A stretch of DNA of 64,000 bases. Origin: Maribacter sp. Its GTDB lineage: Bacteria > Bacteroidota > Bacteroidia > Flavobacteriales > Flavobacteriaceae. Within the stretch, counting starts at the first letter, position 1. Each line of letters opens with the position of its first letter. Positions 1 through 9,753 of the stretch are shown here, piece after piece. Both the position numbers and the translations under genes were made by a program. Location: the NCBI GenBank assembly GCA_011050675.1, contig DRFI01000017.1, forward strand, positions 62,001 to 126,000, read 5' to 3'. Under the pieces are notes generated by a model that was not told the origin of the DNA, ran no database searches, and saw nothing but the letters and a program-made list of their open reading frames with translations.

Positions 1-3000
1 AATTTCACTTCAAACATTGTAACAACGTTGAACTCTATAGAGGTTCCAATTTCTAATTTAAATGATGTTACAGCAACTCCTTTTGATATAAATATTGATG
101 TAACAGATCAGTATGGTTGTACAGTGGTAACACAGACTGTTTCAATGAATACTGCCCAAAGTCCATCAATTGATAGTATTTCAATTGCAAATTGTGCAAC
201 ACCGCTAAGTTTGACAGTAAATGCTACTGGTGGAACGGGAACATATCTGTATTCTATAAATGGAGGAACCACTTATTTGGATAATGGAGGCGTATTTAAC
301 AATATAGCTTCAGGCGCATATAATGTATCTATCATTGACGGAAATGGATGTACAGATACCGATACGGTAGATGTTAATCCTGTTTTAGAAGCTGATGTTA
401 GTCTTACTAAATTGTTGGATTGCTCTTCTTTACCTGATGCAGATATTACGATTGAGGTGAATTTTGGCTCTGGTAATTATGATTATGAGATTTCTAATGG
501 CTTGGGAGCTGTAGTAGCAAGGACCAATCTGCCGACTAACCCATATATTTTTAATACGTTAGTGCCAGAAGATTATATCATTACCATATATGACAATAAT
601 ACTTCCTTACCTGAGTGTAATAGGGTGTTTACTATAACAGTACCGCCAGCAATAATGCCAGTAATATCTATTGACGCTTATGTTGACGCTAATTGTAATG
701 ATTCTGATGATGGAACTATTACGGTATCTGCAGTAGATAGCGGTATAAGCCCCTTCACCTTTGAGATTATTTCAGGACCAGGAAGTAGCGTAACCTTTCC
801 AATTGCGGCAACATCGTCTACAGCAACAAGGGCTACTTTTGAAGGCTTAGAAGGCGCGGTTACAACAGGAATTACGTATACCATTAGGGCAACTGCAGCT
901 AATGGATGTTTTGTGGATACCACCCAAATCATTATAGAACCAGATGCTATTAATAATGTTGATGCCTCGGTAATAGAATTTGGTTGTACCGTTGGTAATA
1001 ATTCAAACAATGCGACTGTAACAGTAGATACAGCTGCAATTACTGGAGGTAGTAATACATATGTAACCTATGAGTTCATTGATAGTAGTTCTGCAGTGGT
1101 TCAATCTGGAGCGTCAAATGTATTGACTGTAACAGATAGAACGGGAGAAACTTATACTATCAACGTATATGATGATAAAGGTTGTTCTGGTAGCACAACG
1201 GCTACTGTACTTCCTTATGATGAAATGACAGGTGCAACGGCTGCGGTAACTACTACAGTTACGTGTGCTCCAGGAAGTGATGGTGTAATTACGGTTACAG
1301 CAACATCTTCTGCTAGCGATAATACTAAATATGAATACAGTATAGATAACGGAACAAGTTATGTATCAACCAATGTGTTTAGCGGATTGTCTGCTGGAAA
1401 TTATAACTTCTTGGTTAGACATACCGATACTGGTTGTATTGTAACAGCTTCAGCTATAATTGAAGAACCAAATACGTTTACCATTGATGTTGTTAAGACA
1501 AGTGATGTAGTTTGTATTGGAACGGATACAGGCGAAGTAACTTTTGAATTGGTTGATGCTATATATAGCACTGGTTTTGATTGGGAAATTTTCCGAACTG
1601 ATAATACTTCTGTTGATAGTGGTTCGGAACTGGCAAATGGTCCAACTCCAATTATTAATTTAGGTGTTGGTGAATACTATGTTTCTATTTCACAGGCTAA
1701 TAATCCGTTCTGTACCAATGTTGAATATTTCAATATTGCAGGTCCTGATGTTGATATTAGTGGAAACACTGTAGTAACTGATATTACTTGTGTGCCAGGA
1801 AGCGACGGAACAGTTACTATCACTGATGTTGTCGGTGGTTGGGGCGGTTATATATATTATGTTGACACGGTAGCTCCAACATTGCCAACTGATTTCGTAG
1901 CCAACGCTACTTTTGATTCGTTACCTGCAGGTACATACCAAGCTTGGGTACGTGATGCTGAAGGTTGTGAGAAACTTATTCAAGATAATATTGTACTTGA
2001 TGTTCCGGATCCAATTGCGGCAACATTACAAGTAAACATAGAGAACTGTACAAACCTACAGGGAGAAATAGAAGTTAGTTTGCCAACAGGTGGACAAGGA
2101 AGTAACTACACCTACCAATTGGTAATGGATAATGCTAATTTCCGTGTACCACAGAATACCAGAGTATTCTCAGGATTAGGTGCTGGGGATTACGAAGTAA
2201 TTGTTACAGATCAGTGGGGTTGTACATTTACTACGTTACCTGTAGAATTATACGAACAATTAAGTGCAACTACTTCCGTAGACAAAGCAATTGATTGTAC
2301 GGGTACACCTGGTGGAACAATATCAATTAATATTACTGGTGGTTCTACAAACCTTGAGTTTGTAATGACACCTCCAACAGGTGCTGATGTAACTCAGGCG
2401 AATAATCCAATTTTTACCGATCTTGTAGATGATGGTACCTATAGTTTCTTAATTAGAGATTTAGATACTACAAACCCTGTTTGTCAAATAACGATAACGC
2501 AAGAATTAGCTCCGGCTATTCAGCCAATATTTGCTGATACCCATATAGATATTACCTGTTTTGGAGCCAATAATGGTTCAATTACACTGACACAAACTGA
2601 AAATGGTGTTAATCCATTAACCTTTACAATTGCTCCTGTAGCTGGCACATTTAATGCTACCAATAATACGTTCGAGAATTTACCTCCAAATACGTACGTA
2701 GTAACTGCTACAGGTACAAACAGTTGTACTTCAGTTTCTGGTAACATTGTTATAGATGAGCCATTGCAGATTCTTAATGTGAATGCAGCTGTTGTTGAGT
2801 TTGGTTGTACCACCGGTAATAATCCAAATAACGCAACGATAACTATAGATGTAGCGGCGATTACTGGCGGTAGTAGTAACTATGTTATTTACGAATTCGT
2901 AGATAGTAGTTCTGCTATTGTTCAATCTGGGGCATCTAATGTATTGAATGTTTCTAATAGAGCAGGAGATACATATACTATTAATGTTTATGATGATAAA

Positions 3001-6000
3001 GGCTGTTCAGGTAGCACAACTGCTACGGTACTTCCTTTTGATGCAATAATCGATGCAACTGCAGGTGTAACAAATACCGTTACATGTGCACCAGGAAATG
3101 ACGGAGAATTGACAGTAACCGTGAATTCAACGTTAAGTGACCCTACTAAGTTCGAGTATAGCATTAATAATGGTACAAACTACCAAGTATCAAACGTGTT
3201 CGGAGGATTGTCTGCTGGATCGTATACGATATTGGCAAGGCACTTAGATACAGGTTGTATTGTTTCTGCAGCACAAACTATAGCAGAACCGAATACATTT
3301 ACCATCAACGTTGTTAAAACAAGTGATGTTATTTGTTTTGGAACGGCTACTGGTGAAGTAAACTTTGAACTAGTTGATACAACATACCCTGGCGGATTTA
3401 CATGGACCATTTATAATACCAATGGTACTTTAGCGAATACTGCTGATGATACGGTTGAAATTTCTAATACTGAAGCTGCAAACGGTCCAACCGCAGATAT
3501 CAATTTAAATGCTGGCAGTTACTACGTTTCTATAACCCAAAATAATAACCCATTCTGTACAAATACAGAAGCATTCACTATAAATGGACCAACAGCTGAT
3601 ATCGGTGGAACTACTGTAGTAACTGATATTACTTGTAATCCAGGTAGTGACGGGTCAATAACTATTACCAATGTAGTTGGTGGATGGGGCGGCTACACAT
3701 ATTTTGTAGGTGTAGGTGTTCCTGCAACTACAGATTTCGTAGCAGGTGCTACTTTCTCACCTCTTTCTACAGGTACATACCAAGCTTGGGCACGTGATGC
3801 TGAAGGTTGTGAAAGATTAATTCAAGATAATATTGTACTTGATGTTCCAGACCCGATAGCAGCAACATTACAAGTAAACATAGAAAACTGTACAAACTTA
3901 CAAGGAGAAATTGAAGTTAGTACGCCAACTGGCGGACAAGGAAGTAATTATACATATCAATTGATCAAGGACGGTACAAATTTCCGTGCGCCTCAGAATA
4001 CTAGAGTATTCTCTGGTTTAGGTGCTGGTAGTTATGAGGTTTCAATTGTAGATCAATGGGGTTGTCCTTTCACAACACTTGCAGAGGTATTATACGAGCA
4101 AATGGATGTTTCTACTACAGTAGTTAAATCTATAGATTGTACAGGTACACCAGGTGGTGAGATTACGGTTAATGTAAACGGTGGTTCAACAAACCTTGAG
4201 TTTGAAATGACGCCTCCAACAGGTCCTACAGTAACTCAAACAACAGGAGTATTTACAAACTTAACCGAGGCAGGATCATATTCTTTCATAGTTACTGACC
4301 TAGATACTACAAACCCTGTTTGTGATAGAACAGTAACACAAACTTTAGATGCACCAGTAGACCCAGTGCTATTAGATGCAACTATTGTAAACGTGAGTTG
4401 TTTTAATGGTACAGACGGTAGTATTAGAGCTAATATTGATCCAGTTACAAATACGAATCCTGAATATCAATATGAATTATATGATATTTCTGATTTGGTT
4501 ACTCCGATTGTTCCTGCTCAGACAAATCCGTTATTCACGGGCTTAGTTGAAGGCGATTATCAAGTAAGAGTAATTTCTAGTAGAGGTTGCGAGGGTATCA
4601 AGAATGAAACTATTACCGAGCCAACACAATTAACGGTTAGTGCAGTGGCAACAGAATTTAGCTGTTCCCCAAGTAACAGTGTAAACGCTGCAACCATAAC
4701 GGCAACAGCTGGTTCAGGTACAGGTACTGCTCCATACTTATACAGTATAGATAATATTATCTTTCAAGCATCGAACACATTCAATGTTACAGATACTGGA
4801 AGCGCACAAACTATTGATGTATATGTAAAAGATGCTAAAGGATGTACTACGTTCGATACCGTAACAGTTCAACCAATAAATATATTTACGGCAACTATAG
4901 CTCAAGATGTGGCGATCAACTGTACTATTGATGAAACAGTAACAATTACTGTTGCAGACAATGGCTTGGCACATAACTATAGTTATGAGTTGTTGCCAAT
5001 AGGTAATACAACCGCGACATTGCTAAGTTCTACGGCAACAACCGCGACGTTTAATTTAGATACTGTTGGCTCTTATGTATTTAGAGTTACAGATATAGAT
5101 ACGGGTTGTTATGTTAATACAGCTAGTTATACTGTTGCACCGTTCGATTTTATTACCGCATCGGCTACTGCAACATCTGAAGTTACTTGTTTCGGTGATA
5201 CTAATGGTAGTTTAGAAATTGATATTAATGGATACACTGGTAATTACAATTACGAAGTTTTCAATGCCGCCGGTGTTTCAGTAATAGCATCGACTGCAAC
5301 TGACACTAGTGTTAATCCAAGAACAATACCAGGATTATCTGGTGGTAGCTACTATGTAACTATTACAGAGACCGATATTCCTTTATGTTCTGAAGACACG
5401 AACATGATAACTATTATATCTCCAGATAGACCTTTAAGTGGTTTTGTTACTACGTTGGCAGAAGCTACATGTACTGATGACCAAGGAGAAATAAGAGTTG
5501 TGGTACAAGGTGGATATAAGCCTTATGATATTGTATTAACAAACACCACTACTGGTGATGTATATACAATGGATGATGTTAATGAAGGTATCTTCACAGA
5601 ATTGGCAGCTGGTGATTTCACAGTAAGTATAACCGATGATGCCGGATGTGTAGTAAACTATACAGAAACATTGACTCCTGCTACTCCAATAATAGCTAAT
5701 GCAACTCCGCTTGTGACAGACTTAGATTGTTATGGTGATACAGGTGCTGTGGTTACAGCAAATGTAACAGGTGGCGGTAGTGGTACATATGGATATCAAT
5801 TAAATTATTATGATGCAATTGGTTCAACCATTACAACTACAACGGGAGTACAAACGAGTCCTAATTTTAGAGATTTAGGAGCTGGATTCTACAGTGTTAC
5901 TGTTGTTGACGGATGGAATTGTGATACTACAACCAACACAGTTGAGGTTAGAGAGCCAACAGAAGTACAAGCTAGCTTAATTAGAACCGATGCTTTAACC

Positions 6001-7689
6001 TGTGCAACAGGAGCAGAATTTGAACTTACCGCAACAGGTGGTAGCGGAACTTATGAGTATAGTGTTGATAATATCAACTTCTTACCAATGACAGGCAACG
6101 TAGTTTACTTGCCAGAAACGGGTACGTATCAAGCTGGTAGATATCAATTTTATGTTCGTGATGCCATTAACGGATGTGAGTCTGCGATTTCTAATGCAAT
6201 TACTGAAAGCGAGATTCCACCTTTGGAATTAACGGTTGATCGAACAGCAGCTGTACTTAACTGTACAGGAGAAAGTACTGCAATCATTTATGCAACTGCT
6301 GATGGCGGATTAGGAAACTACCAATATGAACTGTTTACCGATAGTTCTTTAAATGTAACTTCCAGAATTGCAGGTCCTCAATCACAGGGAGTATTTAGAG
6401 ACTTAGGGGCAGGTACATATTATGTTACTGTAGTTAGTGAAGATTGTACAACGGCAGCAGAAGAGGTGATAATTAGCGAACCTATACCATTGACCTACAC
6501 AGAAAGTGTAGTGGATATTACATGTTCTGGTGAAAATGATGGTGAGATAACGGTTACACTTTCTGGTGGCGCAGGAGGTTATCAATACGCAATTTCTCCG
6601 AACTTGAATCAATTCTATACTGAAGGGGTATTTACGGAATTGGCTCCTGGCGAGTATACTGTCATCGCTCAAGACCAAAATGGTTGCTTCGAGTATTTGA
6701 CATATACTATTTCAGAACCGTCCAGTTTAGCTGTAACGGTAGAGACTACACCAGAAATATGTGTTGATAGTCAAGATGGTTCTATAACTCTAGATATAAC
6801 AGGTGGAACGGCCCCATATAGTACAGCATTGAATTCTAACAATGACGCAGACTTTGTCCTGAACAGAACAGAATTCTTTGACATGGCTGCAGGTAATTAC
6901 TTAATAGTGATTAAAGATGCTAATGGTTGTGATACCAATGTTGTAGTTGATATTGAAACAGGTGTTAATTTAAATGCTACCATAGAGCCAGTTTACGAAT
7001 GTTCGGGTGCTATACCAGACAACTTTGTAAATATCACTCTAGAAGATGGTAGTGTTATTGGCGATGTGCTATATGCGATAGATTCTGTTGACCCTTCCGC
7101 TTTACAATTGAACCCTGATTTCAGAAATACAGCACCAGGTAACCATTATATTACCATAGCTCACGCTAATGGATGTATTCAAACAATTGACTTTGTAATT
7201 GAAGCATTTGAACCATTGACACTTGCATTAGAGCAAAATAACATGAACGAAATAACTGCAGTTGTAGAAGGTGGTAGAGAAGGATACACTTACTATTTCG
7301 ATGGTTATGATAATGGGGATAATAATACGTTCTACATCACAAGAACAGATACCTATGAGGTTCGTATTGTTGATGAGAACGGATGTTCTTCAATTGCTAA
7401 TATATTTATGGAGTTCATAGACATTGAAGTGCCTAATTTCTTTACACCTGACGGTGATGGGCAAAATGATTTATGGATCCCTAGAAACATAGAACAATAC
7501 CCACAAATACTAATAAAAATATTTGATCGTTATGGTAGAGTGGTTTCAGAACAATCTGTTGATTCAGAAGGCTGGGACGGAACATATTTAGAGAATGAAT
7601 TGCCAACCGGAGACTACTGGTATGTAGTTAAACTGAATGGCGATAGAGACGAAAGAGAATTTGTTGGACACTTTACCCTATACCGTTAA
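1..7689 (+). CDS. Giant SprB-repeat adhesin, T9SS type B substrate (5' end outside window)
   Basis: Cell-surface adhesin of the SprB type, exported by the type IX secretion system. The frame is open from base 1, so the true start lies upstream; 2562 residues are visible. The protein is a long array of SprB-type repeats of roughly 80-100 residues, each with a TC or NC near its start, a GG..Y.Y core, a LxxGxY turn and a closing D..GC. The last 85 or so residues form a gliding-type sorting domain (FFTPDGDGQNDLW, then IFDRYGR, GWDGTY and GHFTLYR), the CHU_C/type B CTD. Three super-units of about 1.8 kb are recognisable, the first two closely alike. The next gene, 14 bases on, is an SprF/PorP-like protein, matching the sprB-sprF pairing in which the partner is needed for secretion. 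A role in gliding or adhesion is inferred. Confidence 0.93.
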   Translation, partial: NFTSNIVTTLNSIEVPISNLNDVTATPFDINIDVTDQYGCTVVTQTVSMNTAQSPSIDSISIANCATPLSLTVNATGGTGTYLYSINGGTTYLDNGGVFNNIASGAYNVSIIDGNGCTDTDTVDVNPVLEADVSLTKLLDCSSLPDADITIEVNFGSGNYDYEISNGLGAVVARTNLPTNPYIFNTLVPEDYIITIYDNNTSLPECNRVFTITVPPAIMPVISIDAYVDANCNDSDDGTITVSAVDSGISPFTFEIISGPGSSVTFPIAATSSTATRATFEGLEGAVTTGITYTIRATAANGCFVDTTQIIIEPDAINNVDASVIEFGCTVGNNSNNATVTVDTAAITGGSNTYVTYEFIDSSSAVVQSGASNVLTVTDRTGETYTINVYDDKGCSGSTTATVLPYDEMTGATAAVTTTVTCAPGSDGVITVTATSSASDNTKYEYSIDNGTSYVSTNVFSGLSAGNYNFLVRHTDTGCIVTASAIIEEPNTFTIDVVKTSDVVCIGTDTGEVTFELVDAIYSTGFDWEIFRTDNTSVDSGSELANGPTPIINLGVGEYYVSISQANNPFCTNVEYFNIAGPDVDISGNTVVTDITCVPGSDGTVTITDVVGGWGGYIYYVDTVAPTLPTDFVANATFDSLPAGTYQAWVRDAEGCEKLIQDNIVLDVPDPIAATLQVNIENCTNLQGEIEVSLPTGGQGSNYTYQLVMDNANFRVPQNTRVFSGLGAGDYEVIVTDQWGCTFTTLPVELYEQLSATTSVDKAIDCTGTPGGTISINITGGSTNLEFVMTPPTGADVTQANNPIFTDLVDDGTYSFLIRDLDTTNPVCQITITQELAPAIQPIFADTHIDITCFGANNGSITLTQTENGVNPLTFTIAPVAGTFNATNNTFENLPPNTYVVTATGTNSCTSVSGNIVIDEPLQILNVNAAVVEFGCTTGNNPNNATITIDVAAITGGSSNYVIYEFVDSSSAIVQSGASNVLNVSNRAGDTYTINVYDDKGCSGSTTATVLPFDAIIDATAGVTNTVTCAPGNDGELTVTVNSTLSDPTKFEYSINNGTNYQVSNVFGGLSAGSYTILARHLDTGCIVSAAQTIAEPNTFTINVVKTSDVICFGTATGEVNFELVDTTYPGGFTWTIYNTNGTLANTADDTVEISNTEAANGPTADINLNAGSYYVSITQNNNPFCTNTEAFTINGPTADIGGTTVVTDITCNPGSDGSITITNVVGGWGGYTYFVGVGVPATTDFVAGATFSPLSTGTYQAWARDAEGCERLIQDNIVLDVPDPIAATLQVNIENCTNLQGEIEVSTPTGGQGSNYTYQLIKDGTNFRAPQNTRVFSGLGAGSYEVSIVDQWGCPFTTLAEVLYEQMDVSTTVVKSIDCTGTPGGEITVNVNGGSTNLEFEMTPPTGPTVTQTTGVFTNLTEAGSYSFIVTDLDTTNPVCDRTVTQTLDAPVDPVLLDATIVNVSCFNGTDGSIRANIDPVTNTNPEYQYELYDISDLVTPIVPAQTNPLFTGLVEGDYQVRVISSRGCEGIKNETITEPTQLTVSAVATEFSCSPSNSVNAATITATAGSGTGTAPYLYSIDNIIFQASNTFNVTDTGSAQTIDVYVKDAKGCTTFDTVTVQPINIFTATIAQDVAINCTIDETVTITVADNGLAHNYSYELLPIGNTTATLLSSTATTATFNLDTVGSYVFRVTDIDTGCYVNTASYTVAPFDFITASATATSEVTCFGDTNGSLEIDINGYTGNYNYEVFNAAGVSVIASTATDTSVNPRTIPGLSGGSYYVTITETDIPLCSEDTNMITIISPDRPLSGFVTTLAEATCTDDQGEIRVVVQGGYKPYDIVLTNTTTGDVYTMDDVNEGIFTELAAGDFTVSITDDAGCVVNYTETLTPATPIIANATPLVTDLDCYGDTGAVVTANVTGGGSGTYGYQLNYYDAIGSTITTTTGVQTSPNFRDLGAGFYSVTVVDGWNCDTTTNTVEVREPTEVQASLIRTDALTCATGAEFELTATGGSGTYEYSVDNINFLPMTGNVVYLPETGTYQAGRYQFYVRDAINGCESAISNAITESEIPPLELTVDRTAAVLNCTGESTAIIYATADGGLGNYQYELFTDSSLNVTSRIAGPQSQGVFRDLGAGTYYVTVVSEDCTTAAEEVIISEPIPLTYTESVVDITCSGENDGEITVTLSGGAGGYQYAISPNLNQFYTEGVFTELAPGEYTVIAQDQNGCFEYLTYTISEPSSLAVTVETTPEICVDSQDGSITLDITGGTAPYSTALNSNNDADFVLNRTEFFDMAAGNYLIVIKDANGCDTNVVVDIETGVNLNATIEPVYECSGAIPDNFVNITLEDGSVIGDVLYAIDSVDPSALQLNPDFRNTAPGNHYITIAHANGCIQTIDFVIEAFEPLTLALEQNNMNEITAVVEGGREGYTYYFDGYDNGDNNTFYITRTDTYEVRIVDENGCSSIANIFMEFIDIEVPNFFTPDGDGQNDLWIPRNIEQYPQILIKIFDRYGRVVSEQSVDSEGWDGTYLENELPTGDYWYVVKLNGDRDEREFVGHFTLYR
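961..4340 (+). repeat. Internal long tandem duplication in the SprB-repeat gene
   Basis: About 1.5-1.6 kb from 961 is repeated from 2782, in frame. The offset is 1821 bp at the first anchor and 1842 bp at a second anchor (2001 against 3843), so the copies differ by small in-frame indels. The protein copies share stretches such as NVYDDKGCSGSTTATVLP, TYQAWxRDAEGCE and ATLQVNIENCTNLQGEIEVS. A more diverged third unit begins near 4350. This is coding repeat structure, not a mobile element. Confidence 0.85.
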
Positions 7690-7703
7690 AACTTAACCTA
7701 AAA

Positions 7704-8657
7704 ATGATGATGCGGAACAGTTTATTGACATTGGTATTATTTATAAGCGTTTTCTCCCTTAGAGGGCAGGAGCTTACGATACCTCAATTATCTCAATACC
7801 TTGCTGATAACCCTTTTGTAATGTCACCTACATATGCAGGTATTGGTGACCACGTTAAAATTAGACTTAACGGACTTACACAATGGGTAGGTATTAAAGA
7901 TGCTCCTGATACCCAATCTCTAGCTGCAGATATGCGAATTGGAGAGAAATCTGGTATTGGTACGTTATTATATAATGATAGTAATGGTGAAACAAAGCAA
8001 CAAGGGGCTAGGTTTTCTTTTGCGCACCACCTTACTTTAGACCGTTATGACGATGAATTTTTGTCTTTCGGTATCTCGTATAACTTTAACCAGTTTAGAA
8101 TTGATAATACAAATCCAGATTTAGTTGCCGATCCATCTTATGTTGGTGATAAGGCTACAACGAACCATAACTTTGACTTAGGTCTGTTGTATAGATATGA
8201 TAAGTTTTATTTCAGTGTAAATGCTTCTAATATTTTAGATAAGGATTTAAGTAATTTCAACGCTTTATATGAGCCTAATAGATTAAGAAACTATTACGTG
8301 TATACTGGTTACAGATACATGAAGAAAAGAACCAGCAAGATGGAAATTGAGCCTTCTGTGTTGTTTCAATTGTTTGAAAGTGATGGGCGTTCTGTTACCG
8401 ATTTAAACTTGAAATTTAGATTTTACGATTTTGAAGATTATTTCTATGCAGGTATCAACTATCGTTTCTTAAATGATCAAATTGGTAATCCGCTTTATAT
8501 AGCTCCTATAGCAGGTTTAAAGAAGAGTAATTTTTACTTCGGATATTCTTATCAGGTAATTCTAAACGAACTTCTTGGTTATAGTTCAGGTACCCACGTA
8601 ATCACCCTAGGGGTAGATTTATTTCAAGGTATTAGTAATTGTCGTTGTACGTATTAA
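7704..8657 (+). CDS. PorP/SprF family type IX secretion system membrane protein
   Basis: Outer-membrane beta-barrel partner protein of 317 residues, the usual PorP/SprF length. It has an N-terminal signal peptide (LLTLVLFISVFSLRGQ), the typical early motif QLSQYLADNPFVMSPTYAG, a GLTQWVG segment, alternating aromatic strands and the family ending GVDLFQGISNCRC. In T9SS these proteins act with a specific type B sorting-domain substrate; here it directly follows the giant SprB-repeat gene with a 14-base gap, so it is most likely that adhesin's dedicated partner, cotranscribed with it. The start was taken as the first of three consecutive or near-consecutive Met codons (7704 or 7707 are equally possible). 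Confidence 0.93.
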   Translation: MMMRNSLLTLVLFISVFSLRGQELTIPQLSQYLADNPFVMSPTYAGIGDHVKIRLNGLTQWVGIKDAPDTQSLAADMRIGEKSGIGTLLYNDSNGETKQQGARFSFAHHLTLDRYDDEFLSFGISYNFNQFRIDNTNPDLVADPSYVGDKATTNHNFDLGLLYRYDKFYFSVNASNILDKDLSNFNALYEPNRLRNYYVYTGYRYMKKRTSKMEIEPSVLFQLFESDGRSVTDLNLKFRFYDFEDYFYAGINYRFLNDQIGNPLYIAPIAGLKKSNFYFGYSYQVILNELLGYSSGTHVITLGVDLFQGISNCRCTY

Positions 8658-8675
8658 TCCTTCATGGAGATTCAT

Positions 8676-8683
8676 TAAGTTTG
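8676..8683 (+). promoter_or_regulatory. Candidate Bacteroidota -7 box (TAAGTTTG) before folB
   Basis: TAAGTTTG matches the TAnnTTTG -7 consensus of Bacteroidota sigma-A promoters and sits 18 bases before the folB ATG. No convincing -33 TTG at the right spacing was seen, so this is tentative. Confidence 0.4.
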
Positions 8684-8701
8684 TTCTCCAGAAAATAGCA
8701 A

Positions 8702-9073
8702 ATGGGTAAAGTACAATTAGAGAATATAAAAGCATATGCCCATCATGGGTGTTTGGCTGAAGAAACAAATATTGGCAGTGATTATTTGGTCAATGTTTCT
8801 GTAGATACAGATTTATTGACAGCTTCTGTCTCCGATCAATTAAAAGACACGGTAGATTACGTTCATATTAACCGGATAGTAAAGCAGGAAATGGCAATAC
8901 CATCTAAGTTGTTGGAGCATGTAGCCAAAAGAATCATTAATCGTATATTTATTGAACTTCCAACGGTAGATACCGCAATGGTTTCCGTTTCTAAAATTAA
9001 TCCGCCTATAAATGGGGATGTAGAAAAGGTAACAGTATCATTGAATTTACAAAGAGGACAAACAGTAAACTAA
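8702..9073 (+). CDS. folB: Dihydroneopterin aldolase
   Basis: Cytosolic folate-pathway enzyme that converts 7,8-dihydroneopterin to 6-hydroxymethyl-dihydropterin and glycolaldehyde. The 123-residue length is standard. Visible family features are the start VQLENIKAYAHHGCLAEE (with the catalytic-site Glu region), the DTVDYVHI segment, LLEHVAKRI and the C-terminal VSKINPPINGDVEKV with the conserved Lys. It follows the PorP gene by 44 bases and is probably expressed separately from a TAAGTTTG box. The tRNA-Cys gene lies downstream in the same direction. A tunnelling-fold epimerase activity, known in some FolB members, cannot be excluded. Confidence 0.93.
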   Translation: MGKVQLENIKAYAHHGCLAEETNIGSDYLVNVSVDTDLLTASVSDQLKDTVDYVHINRIVKQEMAIPSKLLEHVAKRIINRIFIELPTVDTAMVSVSKINPPINGDVEKVTVSLNLQRGQTVN

Positions 9074-9146
9074 GGTGTTAGACCTTAAATAACACATTTC
9101 CTATAATTTCTTGGTTTTGAATGCAGCTTAGATTGGGATAATTGTT

Positions 9147-9154
9147 TATTTTTG
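9147..9154 (+). promoter_or_regulatory. Candidate -7 box (TATTTTTG) for tRNA-Cys
   Basis: TATTTTTG fits TAnnTTTG and lies 16 bases before the first base of the mature tRNA, a reasonable distance for a short leader. Confidence 0.45.
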
Positions 9155-9169
9155 CTCTCGCTTAAAAAT

Positions 9170-9240
9170 GGCATCGTGGCCGAGTGGCTAGGCGCAGCTC
9201 TGCAAAAGCTTGTACAGCGGTTCGAATCCGCTCGATGCCT
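9170..9240 (+). tRNA. tRNA-Cys (GCA)
   Basis: A full cloverleaf can be drawn: acceptor stem GGCATCG/CGATGCC, D-arm GCC/GGC with a GAGTGGCTA loop, anticodon GCA at 9202-9204 in the loop CTGCAAA, T-stem AGCGG/CCGCT with loop TTCGAAT. The discriminator base is T (U73), an identity element for tRNA-Cys. CCA is encoded at 9241-9243. The outermost anticodon-stem pair is C/T, a small irregularity. Confidence 0.96.
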
Positions 9241-9242
9241 CC

Positions 9243-9269
9243 AAAACCCTCCAACTAGGAGGGTTTTTT
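9243..9269 (+). terminator. Rho-independent terminator after tRNA-Cys
   Basis: Stem ACCCTCC / GGAGGGT with loop AACTA, followed by a run of six T (and preceded by AAA that extends the stem). It begins right at the tRNA CCA end. Confidence 0.9.
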
Positions 9270-9345
9270 ATTTCTTGCCATTTGAGAATAAAATGATACC
9301 CATAACTCTTAAGGCAGTTTTCTATCCTTAAAAAAAATGAAATTT

Positions 9346-9744
9346 CTAAGCTTGTAAAAGAAATACCAGTATAATGGTGGGTATAAAATATACCGCAATA
9401 GTTTTAGCACCTTCATAATCTTTGGCAAGTCTTTGTCCAAATAACAACATAAGTAATGTTATGCTAGAGAGAATTGCGCCATAGAATGCAAAATCCGTTG
9501 CTCCAGAACTTAGAATTTGATAGATTCCAACTATGCAAAGTAAACCGGCGATAACCTCAGTAACTAAGATAATGCCGACCAATAACGGAACAATGTTTTT
9601 AAACGGTGTTTCGGAAAAATGTCCTTTTAACCAAGAAATATTGCCGTTCCAATCCGTAATTTTATCAAAGCCACTTTGCAAAAAAGTGATGATTAAAAAT
9701 AACAATAGTAATATTTCGGTGGCATTATTCAATACTGTATTCAT
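9346..9744 (-). CDS. DoxX-like four-helix membrane protein
   Basis: Inner-membrane protein of 132 residues with four predicted membrane segments (about 9-26, 49-71, 84-106 and 113-131). The pattern FLQSGFDKITDWNGNISWLKGHF near the start is typical of the flavobacterial DoxX-like group. The biochemical role is not known; DoxX relatives are linked to quinol/redox or oxidative-stress functions. It starts 9 bases downstream of holB on the same strand, so the two are very likely cotranscribed. No clear terminator was seen after it. Confidence 0.8.
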   Translation of the reverse strand: MNTVLNNATEILLLLFLIITFLQSGFDKITDWNGNISWLKGHFSETPFKNIVPLLVGIILVTEVIAGLLCIVGIYQILSSGATDFAFYGAILSSITLLMLLFGQRLAKDYEGAKTIAVYFIPTIILVFLLQA

Positions 9745-9753
9745 GGTGGTCGT

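Noticed and set aside
678..1010. Minus-strand ORF inside the SprB-like gene (and similar ones at 2520-2813, 3180-3410, 6403-6678)
   Set aside because: These are shadows of the repeat-rich coding strand, with composition mirroring it and no start-site or neighbour support.
961..4340. Regularly spaced repeats that might suggest a CRISPR or non-coding array
   Set aside because: They are long, coding, in frame and encode SprB-type repeats with a C-terminal sorting domain.
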